A stretch of 64,000 nucleotides of DNA from Cryptomeria japonica (taxonomy: Eukaryota; Streptophyta; Pinopsida; Cupressales; Cupressaceae). The translations under genes and the position numbers were made by a program. Position 1 is the stretch's first letter, and each line of letters opens with the position of its first letter. Location: contig NC_081405.1 of assembly GCF_030272615.1 (NCBI RefSeq), positions 605,416,177 to 605,480,176 of the forward strand, in the 5' to 3' direction. This document shows positions 55,641 to 64,000 of this stretch, piece by piece. The notes beneath the pieces were generated by a model. That model made no database searches. It saw only the letters and a list, made by a program, of their open reading frames with translations, and was not told the origin of the DNA.

Positions 55641-56820
55641 GGTTACAAACTAATAATGCCCATGTTCGTGACACATATACTCATTTGAGGCTTAGTGCAC
55701 CTCATCATAATACCATACCAGGTAGTTCATACATTAACTACATTCCTCCACCACCTGAACACATATATGATTAATATAATCCTTACATGCAATGCATCCC
55801 TCCTCCTCCACTTGGTGGCTCAGGAATAGGAATACCTCAAAGAGAGAAAGCACCACCCAACAGTGACTTGCAACAACATATTAAGGAATTTCAACAACAA
55901 ATAACAAGTATGCAAACACCAACAAAGGACTACATAATTCATGACATATGTCCTTATCCATTTGATAGAAGCATACCAATGCCTCCTTTTCCTCTTTAAA
56001 CTATGGTACCAAAGTTTGACAAGTATAGAGGAAAAGGAGATCCCAAGGCATACATTAGATAATTTTTCATGGCTTGTATAGAATTCGCAAGATTATACTC
56101 TTAATGAGATTATTTCCAAAAAGTTTAGGTGGATGAGACATGGAATGGTGTTCACAATTACTGCTTGGGATCAAGTCATGGGCTGAATTGGTAGAGGTGT
56201 TTATATAACATTTCTCATATAACATTGAATGTGAGCTATTAGTGACCACCTTATGCAACACAAAGCAGAAAAATGGAAATTTTTTGTGTCATTTTTACAA
56301 TAATGGAGAAACTTGACTAGTTGATGCCCTTGTCAAATTCCACAAAAGAAAATGGTTGATATGTTTACCCAAAATGTGAACAAAGTCATTGGATATGAAT
56401 TTCCAAAATCATGTTTGTATACCTTCAATGAAGTTATTGAAAAATTCTTATCAATTGAGAAGGTCCTCATTGAGCAAGGCACCATCAATTTTTTAAAGAA
56501 AACGAAGATGATTCTAATGAAAAAGAAAAACCCTAATTTTGGAACAAGAACAAGAATACTATTAATGATGGGGTTGTTGATGTGAATATAGTAAAACCAA
56601 AAATAACTTTTATGGGTGTCAATTCATTCAATAATCAAGTAAATACACAAAGAGCACCAAGACCTCCAAGGAAGTACACACCTTTGGAAGAGCCAATTGA
56701 AAGTGCATTAAAGAAGTTGGTTGCCAATAAGCTCATTAAATTACTAGAAAATCAACCATTTGAACCAAGGGTAAAACCTTCATGGTTTAATGACAATTAA
56801 TTTTGTGGATATCACAAGAG
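55641..56820 (+). pseudogene. Element H Gag remnant
   Basis: Proline-rich N-terminal pieces (PPPPLGGSGIGIP), then MVPKFDKYRGKGDPKAYIR with a stop and ACIEFAR, as in Tat-type Gag. 56352-56560 has VDMFTQNVNKVIGYEFP, and 56600-56800 has PPRKYTPLEEPIESALKKLV. Frames change several times. CGYHKRKGHKTSNCH-like DNA follows near 56800-56850 with a stop. It is old and non-functional. Confidence 0.7.
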
Positions 56821-57389
56821 AAAGGGCCATAAGACTAGTAATTGTCATGAATTGTAGAATATCATTCAAGATCTTATTGATAATGGTGCAATAGAAGTTT
56901 ATGGTCCTACTTCCAATGAAGAGCATGTGATGTTCAAGGAAACCTTCCCAAAACATTATAAGGGAAAGGCCCCTAAGATTGATAATAATTTCAATTACAC
57001 TAATGCGGCCTATGATTATACCACCAACCATATTATTGAATTGAACAGCATGTGTCTACCATAACCATAAAAGGAAAAGCCTCCTAATACAATGTCACCA
57101 CTCGAAAGGGTAAAGTTACTTTATAAGGTTCTCCATCCAAAACAACTTCACCATTCAATAACCAATATGACCCTATCAATTGGGAAAGACACCCGCTCTT
57201 ATTTTAATCCTTGAGATTTTGCACATTTCACCCTCACACAAAGCTATTTTGGACAAAACCTTGCAAGAGACATCCATTCCTACCAATATAAACATGGACC
57301 AATTTGAAGCCATGGTAGGACACCTTTCTACCCCCAATTGTCTTACATTCACCGAAGTAGATGACATATCTCCATAACAACCACAAAAT

Positions 57390-57840
57390 GCACCACTTCA
57401 CATCGAAGCTTTCCTCCATAAACACCCAATAAAATAAGTCTTGATAGATGGAGGAGTAGGTCTCAATATTTGTACATTGAAAGTTTTCTTAGCATTAGGA
57501 TTCTCTAAAAAAGTTGTGGATTCTAGAAAGATCACTATAAAGGCATATGACGTTGAAGAACGCTCCTCAAAAGAAATAGTAACTCTACCTCTAAGAGTTG
57601 GGCTAGTAAAAAGGATGTTGTTTGCCAAGTCCTTTATCTTGATCATACATATAATATACTTTTTAGACAACCTTGGATACATGTCATGAGAGAAGTGCCT
57701 TCAAATTACCACCAATGCATCAAGTTTCCACACAATGGAACTAAAGTCATGGTCAAAGGTGATCCAAATCAATACATGTATTGCAACAATCTTCGACCAA
57801 GACCTAAAACAATAGTCCCAATAAATCAAGAATCTATTCC
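57390..57840 (+). pseudogene. Element H aspartic protease region
   Basis: LIDGGVGLNICTLKVFLALGF (from 57441, aspartate at 57447) matches the Tat-lineage protease motif LIDGGAGLN. Then come PLRVGLVKRMLF and, after a frame change, REVPSNYHQCIKFPHNGTKV, the usual protease C-terminal segment. Confidence 0.75.
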
Positions 57841-58019
57841 ATCTTTGGCATACATTGATCCAACATCTTTAGAAGCTTCCACTTCAAAGCAAGTAGAACT
57901 TAAAGGTAAATTCAAGGACAAAGGCATGGGAGAATACAACCTAAATCAAAGTATGTACCTAAGGCAATTGATGAAATCCCCCAAGGCTTATGGTAGACCA
58001 CGTCCCTCAAAGCAAATAG

Positions 58020-58330
58020 AAACAATAATTACAAAATGGGATCTCAACACTTTCAAAAGATGGGGAGAAATGGAAGAAGAAGATATCTACAAGATTCTTT
58101 ACAAAGAACCAGAAGAACAACCTATTCAAGATCACATCAAAATACCAGTTAAGAACTATGGAAAAGGCTTAAAGTTTCTACAAAAGATGGGATATGATGG
58201 AAAAGGCTCTCTTGGCCTATAAAAGCAAGGTATTTTGGAGCCATTACAACCTAAGTTAGTACTAAAGAAATAGAAAACTAAAGGACTTGGTTTTGCACTA
58301 TTGAAATTATGTGGTCTTGATTCCCAATCA
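58020..58330 (+). pseudogene. Element H G-patch-like segment
   Basis: KNYGKGLKFLQKMGYDGKG (58150-58210), then SLGL, stop, KQGILEPLQPKLVLKK, stop, KTKGLGF. A glycine-rich G-patch between protease and reverse transcriptase is known from Tat-type plant elements and may bind RNA. It supports the lineage call. Confidence 0.65.
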
Positions 58331-59239
58331 ACATTGCAAATTACTTATCCCACTTCCACCAATGACCAACAAAATGAAAGACGCTATTCTACAAATTCAA
58401 ATGAATGGGAATGGGGTTCTAACAAATCATCCAGTGATTAAGAGCTTGCAGAAACTTTCAGAGAACTTGGTGAGCCCACTAAGGAAGAGAAATTTAGAGA
58501 ACTATTCAAAGTGGTCAAGCATCATCTAATTATACATTTCAAGATAAGAAACATATTGGTGAAGCATGGATAAGGACATTTTGGGATCCCAAACCCTCTA
58601 CGTCTTGTGGCTATAGGCAAAAACCATGAAAAGTGAGAACTCTCATTGTCGAGTGTCCTTCTAGTGATGTTGATTTAGATTCTCTTACGATTGAGATTGA
58701 TGGGGAGATTACCAGTGATGACCCCAATGATTTTATTGACATACCCAAATATTCTTGTGTCTTTACACTTACACCTATTGATTTTAAACATACCAATGGC
58801 CTTCCCCTCATTCACCCTCAACTCATTGACTGGGACTAACAAGGACCTCCACAACTTGACATATTCCAAAATGATGAGGCCTTCATTGATTACCTTGGCA
58901 TAAGAGATGATATCCACCTTGGGGACCATAAAGCAAGATACACCATTGAAATCAACAACATGGCGTATGTTGGAGAGGGTGTCAAACTTTCTAGTTTCAA
59001 AAATATTAAAATAAAAATAAATAATGGGTCTTTTATTGAAAATTGCACCGTGGCACTTTCTGACCCCAAAAAAGTAAAAAGAAAGGACGCATTCAATAGT
59101 TAAAACCTCTCTGAGGTGCCATAGGATGGAAGGTTTTACACCCTCCCCATGAAATCATATCAGGAGAAGTCATCTATGTTTATTGAAGAGACCAGCAAAA
59201 CGAACATTGGCACAAAAGAGGTACCATATTACATTTTTC

Positions 59240-60700
59240 TAGCACAATTATTAACAGAAATCGAGTGACCAAAATTCACCAAGTTCTTCACAAAGAGATA
59301 AATTTTGCATGGTTGTATGCATATATGCCTGGAATCAATCTTGATTTATTTATGCATCACTTGACAGTTACTCTAGGCACCAAAAAAATCAAACAGAAAT
59401 TGCAAAAGATGCATCCATAGGTAACATTACGAGTGAAAGTTGAGCTTGAAAAGTTGTTGGATGTTGGCTTCATCAAGCCAATTGATTTTCCCAAATGGAT
59501 TTCCAATATTGTACCTATTAGCAAACTAGATGGCAACATAACGATATATATCGATTTTAGAAACATAAACAAGGCTTGTCCCAAGGATGACTTCCCATTA
59601 CCAAACATTTATTTGATCATTGATCTCACAACTGGCCATGCAATGTTATCACTTATGGATGGATTCTCCAGATATGATTAGATTAAGATAACACCTAAAG
59701 ATCAACAAAAGACATCATTCACATGTTCATGGGGTATCTTTTGTTGGAATGTCATGCCATTTGGATTGAAGAATGTCAAAGCCACATATCAGAGAGCAAT
59801 CACAACAATCTTTCATGACATCATGCATATTATGATGAAGGGTTATGTAGATGATCTTTTAGAAAAATTGGTTACAAGAGAAGAACATTTGGATGTCCTA
59901 GCAGTGGTTTTTGATTTCTTGTTAAAATGTAAAGTCAGATTAAATCCCAAGAAATGTCTCTTTAGAGTGACCTCCGAGAAGCTCCTAGGATACATAGTCT
60001 CACAATGAGGTATTTAGGTAGATCTAGCAAAATTTAGAGCAATTTTAGAGATTTTGCCTCTAAGAATAGTCAACTCAGATCATTGCAAGGAAAACTCTAG
60101 TTAATTCACAAATTCATAGAGAAACTCACAGATAAGTGTCACCCATTTCAACATTTGCTTCACAAGAACATCAAATTTAAGTGGGATGACAAATGGCAAT
60201 AAGATTTTCAATTACTTAACGACTATCTCTTGAATCCACCAATGCTTATGCCACCAATTCAAGGAAAACCATTACTACTTTACATATCAGCAACAATGAT
60301 AGTATTGGAGGAACTTTTGGTACAACAAGACCATGAAGGAAAAGAAAGATCTATCTACTAAATCAATCGCACATTGGTTGGATATGGTCTTAATTATACT
60401 CCAATTGAGCGTGTGTGTCTTGTCATAGTTTTTGCTTCACAAAAATTGTGTCACTACATGAACTCACAAAACAAAGTTCATAGCAAGAATTGATCCACTA
60501 ACATATCCACTCAACAAAGCAACTCTCATAGGTAGGATGGGCAAGTGGGTCATGATGTTAAGTGAATTTGATATTGGATATGTTCATAGAAAATCTATAA
60601 AAGGACAAGTCATTGCAAATCAACTTGCAAATGCACCAATGATCGACGATTCTCCTCTTGTATCAAAATTTTTGGATAAATCCATCTTCACAGTGACAAA
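59240..60700 (+). pseudogene. Element H reverse transcriptase and first RNase H
   Basis: VKVELEKLLDVGFIKPIDFPKW, IYIDFRNINKACPKDDFPLP, MPFGLKNVKATYQRAI and the catalytic GYVDDLLEK (aspartates at 59850-59855) mark a Ty3/gypsy reverse transcriptase. RNase H remnants such as LNYTPIERVCLVIVFA follow with stops and shifts. This first RNase H is strongly decayed. Confidence 0.85.
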
Positions 60701-61172
60701 ATAAAGATTATGGAAATTATATTTTGATGGATCATTTACACAACATGGAGTAGGAGAAAGTATATTAATCATTACACCTCAAGGGGACTCTATTCCTAAA
60801 CCATATCAACTATCCTTCCCTTGTACGAACAATATCACAGAATATGAGGCATTGACAATAGGTCTATGGATTGCATTTTAGTGGAAGATCCAAGAGCTTC
60901 ACATTTTTGGGGACTCTCAACTTGTAATTCATTATAGAAATGATGATTATCAAACTAAAAATAAAAAACTAATGCCTTATAAGAAAATGGTGGATGACTT
61001 CAAGAAACACTTCATAGAGATATTATTTGAGCAAATACCAAGACAGAACAATCGCGTTGTAGATGTTATGGCTACCATTGCCTCCTTGATTGACATGCCA
61101 CAAAATATGACCCGCTATGAGTTCTTGGTGAATAATATTTTGGTCTTTGCATATGAGATAACTCCATTTTAA
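60701..61172 (+). pseudogene. Element H second RNase H (aRH type)
   Basis: LYFDGSFTQHGVG (aspartate at 60726), ITEYEALTIGLWIA and IFGDSQLVIHY give the D-E-D pattern of a second RNase H after the first one. This duplicated, archaeal-like RNase H is a hallmark of Tat/Ogre elements. EQIPRQNNRVVDVMATIAS closes the domain with its VADxLA-like motif. One TAG interrupts it near 60881. Confidence 0.82.
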
Positions 61173-61189
61173 TTAATATACATTATTAG

Positions 61190-62457
61190 TCCCAATTCCC
61201 CTTGGTACAATGAAATTTTCACCTACCTTCACAATAACACTCTTCCACCTAATCTTTTCAATAACCAGTGTCATACCTTCATTCATCAAACTTCCTGCTA
61301 CATCATCATAGCCGACACACTTTACCGACGGGATCTCAGTGGTACTCTTCTTAGATGTTTAGAGATTGAGGAAGCTCAAACTGCATTGCATGAAGTCCAC
61401 AAAGGTATATGTGGGGCTCACTCTAGTGGTCCAACCTTAGCTAAGAAACTTATGAGGACTGGTTACTACTAGCCTACAATGGAAACACATACCACTTTGT
61501 GAAGAAATGCAAGCAATGTTAGATTCATGGAGACCTAATTCACACACCAACACATGAACTTCAATTGATCACTGCTCCATGGCCCTTTTGTCAATGGGAA
61601 CTCGATCTCATGGGCAAGATTCAACCTCCACCCTCCAACAACCATAAATTCATTATCACAACCACTGAGTATTTCACAAAGTGGATTGAGGCCATCCCTC
61701 TCACCCAAATCACATATAATAAGATCACAAAGTTTATCCTGAATTACATCATTTGTCGATACAGTGTTCCCATTTCCATCATCACAGACAATGGACGTCC
61801 CTTCAAAAACTAGGATGTTCGTGAGATTTGTGACTGATTCCACATCCACCATCACTTTTCCACTCCATACTATCCTCAAGGTAATGGTCAAGCTGAGGCA
61901 TCCAACAAAATTATTCTCAGAATCCTTAAAAATACAATTGATGACATTGGCCGCAATTTGGCACATCCAACTTAATCTTGCACAATGGGCTTATTGCACA
62001 AGTGTCCACACACCTACTGGAGCTACTCCCTATTCACTTATCTATGGTATTGAAGCCATATTTCCCACTGAGTTTGAGTTACCATCTTTACGGGTCTCCC
62101 TATGTGATCTTATCAATGACGAAGACTAACAGAGTCTCCCACCTGCAAGATTTGGAATTGCTAGATGAGCATCAACAAAATGTATTCAATCACCTCAAAT
62201 CATATTAATAACACATGAGTCGTAGTTATAATCACAGAGTGAAACCTCACACATTTAAGGTATGTGACCTAGTCCTAAGAGAAAACCCCAAAAATCAACA
62301 AGATAGAGAGAAAAGGGGCAAGTTTGAACCGAATTGGCTTGGGCCTTACGTCATCACAACAGTTTATGACTCAAGTGCATATCATTTATCAACAATAGAA
62401 GGAGAACCGTTGGATGATCCTATTAACAACATGCACATTCACAAGTTTTACACATAG
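61190..62457 (+). pseudogene. Element H integrase
   Basis: The zinc-binding part includes LYRRDLSGTLLRCL, HEVHKGICGAHSSG and, in another frame, KKCKQC. The core follows: CQWELDLMGKIQPPP (first Asp), YFTKWIEAIPL and IITDNGRPF (second Asp), then PYYPQGNGQAEASNK. The C-terminal piece 62215-62457 reads VCDLVLRENP and KFEPNWLGPYVITTVY and ends HIHKFYT-stop. Several frames are needed to follow it, so the gene is dead. Confidence 0.83.
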
Positions 62458-63232
62458 CTTTTTAGAGAATCCTAATAAAAAATACAAAAAATCAAAGAAT
62501 ATTAAAAATAAAATAAAAATAAAAAATCGTCGCTTTGGTGAAATCCTAGCAAATAGGGGCCTTGTGACACAAAAAAAGTTGAAAAAGTTGAAAAAAAAAG
62601 TAAAGAGAAATAAACTCTTGCAATCGTGAAAACACTTCAATGGCACCCTAGGCAAGTACAATGGTGAAAATTGGGTTACCGACACCATGTATAGGGACTT
62701 TTTCTCCTCCCTCCTTCAAGAATCAGTTTCATCCCTTCACTTTGCACATACTCCCAACCTATCATAATAAACTTTTATATCCCCATCATGACTTTTTATT
62801 GATCTACCTAAGATTAGTTCACCATCTACAATATTAAATTCTTTCCACCCTTTCCTTTTACCCATAATAAATCAAGTCTTATCTATAACTGGGAGCATAT
62901 CCTAAACCTAGTGATGGAAGTGGACCCTTGGCATCACATGTTTTCAAGAACATCTTAATTTTACTCTTTCCTTCTTTTCACACACAATCTGCAATAAAAG
63001 GTCACTTGCATCACTAATCCGCAATAAAGTTTTTGTTCTTCTCTACAATAAAGTATCGATTTCATGGAGTAAGTTTGTTTCAGATGAGACACAAGCAGTA
63101 GTGAGCTTTCAACAAATCAATCTTTTGGCAGACTTTGACTACAACAAGAATTTTTTCAGAATTATCTATCCTTTATCAAGATGACAATATTGTGACTAGA
63201 TTGAACATGTTAACATATGTGGCAAGGTGTAG
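62458..63232 (+). other. Non-coding DNA after element H
   Basis: A-rich sequence (62470-62600), then no coding domain. It fits the 3' untranslated region of a Tat-type element. I saw no matching LTR start, so H's 3' LTR probably lies beyond the window or beyond the LINE. Confidence 0.4.
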
Positions 63233-64000
63233 ATGGAGGGAATAGCACAGCTAGAGGGAAATTTGAATTCTACGAATGGAGGGAACAACGCGGCTGGCTC
63301 TTCTGGTTCTACTGCCTCTGCAGCTCAAGGAAAACTTGTCTCTTTCGGATCTATGATGGATGATGAGGATGGTCGAAAGGATGGGGTGCCACGACATCGG
63401 GACCGTCCTCTTGTCCTTAAAAATAATGAATATTCTTCAAAGTTGGGTCCCGAGATCTTGAACGTTGATTTGGAAAAGACGGCTGAGGTGAAGGTTCTCA
63501 ATCCCTAGAATAGTTTATTTGCAAACAAACCCACTGGTAAATCGTCTTTTCCCTTTGTGGAAGATATTTCTGATAGAAAAATAGGCATACTAGCTATTGC
63601 AGTACTAGATGTGGTTATAGACCACAGTATTTCTTTAATGGCTTTTTCTCTAGTGGGAAAATTTGTTGGACCAATACCTAATATTGAAGTCCTTAGGTCT
63701 TTTGTTAAGAGAAAATGGAGGTTGAAAGGACAAGTTGATGTTTCAGCCCTGTCAAGGGGTTTCTTTGTCTTTTCCTTCTCTTGTGGGGAAGATTTGGAAA
63801 TGGCTTTGAGCGGAGGACCCTAGATGTTTGGGAAATCTTCTTTATCCTTAAAAAAATGGTTTCCAAATATGGAGCTCAATGATTCCTTTTTTGAATCTGC
63901 TCCAGTCTAGGTGCGGTTGCCTAGTTTGCCGCTTGAATTCTAGTTGTAGGATGTTTTATCAAGCATTGCTAACTCCTTTGGGGAGCTTGTGGCTATAGAT
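63233..64000 (+). pseudogene. LINE ORF1 with DUF4283-like domain, partial
   Basis: One frame from ATG 63233 to the window end, with stops at 63509, 63821 and several after 63900. The block KRKWRLKGQVDVSALSRGFF, then FSFSCGEDLEMALSGGP, LKKWFPNMELN, VRLPSLPLEF and FGELVAID is the DUF4283 pattern of plant non-LTR retrotransposon ORF1 proteins. At GGP-stop-MFG and APV-stop-VRL the family has Trp, so TGG became TAG. The zinc knuckle and ORF2 (endonuclease-RT) would follow outside the window. An alternative is a DUF4283 host-derived gene, but the stops argue against it. Confidence 0.78.

Overview
The window is plant nuclear DNA made almost entirely of nested, mostly broken retrotransposons. I found no single-copy host gene, rRNA, tRNA or CRISPR array. 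Plant origin is shown by Ty1/copia and Ty3/gypsy LTR elements of plant type, initiator-Met-tRNA primer sites, a chromodomain polyprotein, a Tat-type element with two RNase H regions, and a DUF4283-type LINE ORF1. The density, the depth of nesting and the very long LTRs (up to 3.8 kb) suggest a large-genome seed plant such as a conifer. That last step is inference.

Layout. 1-1952: 3' end and right LTR of element A, which sits in the left LTR of element B. 1953-21766: element B, a gag-only (pol-less) LTR element. Its left LTR is cut by A and again by element C (3488-16099). C is a 12.6 kb chromovirus-like Ty3/gypsy element on the minus strand with near-identical 3.8 kb LTRs and a 5-bp target duplication. 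21767-23455: unassigned DNA ending in a copia gag fragment. 23535-38646: element F, a pol-less element whose left LTR carries element D (24014-31719), also pol-less. 38652-40088: unassigned. 40094-55015: element G, a degenerate Ty1/copia element with full gag-pol order, whose left LTR carries element E (40585-48352), a close relative of D. 55021-62457: element H, an old frameshifted Tat-type Ty3/gypsy polyprotein. 63233-64000: start of a LINE ORF1 that runs off the window.

Insertion junctions are unusually clear. C, D, E, F and G each have a perfect 5-bp target-site duplication. For A, C, D and E the other LTR of the host element still holds the uninterrupted empty site inside this same window.

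How they fit together. D, E and F lack protease, integrase and reverse transcriptase. They encode a coiled-coil, four-zinc-knuckle Gag-like protein (ORF1) and a large protein I do not recognise (ORF2, about 1,100 codons). Copia element G shares with them the primer site, the polypurine-tract block, an inverted repeat around that tract, a covarying hairpin in the 3' half of the LTR and, with F, several hundred bases of related LTR. The simplest reading is a family of non-autonomous elements moved by a G-like copia partner, with ORF2 as a conserved accessory protein. This is the most interesting system in the window.
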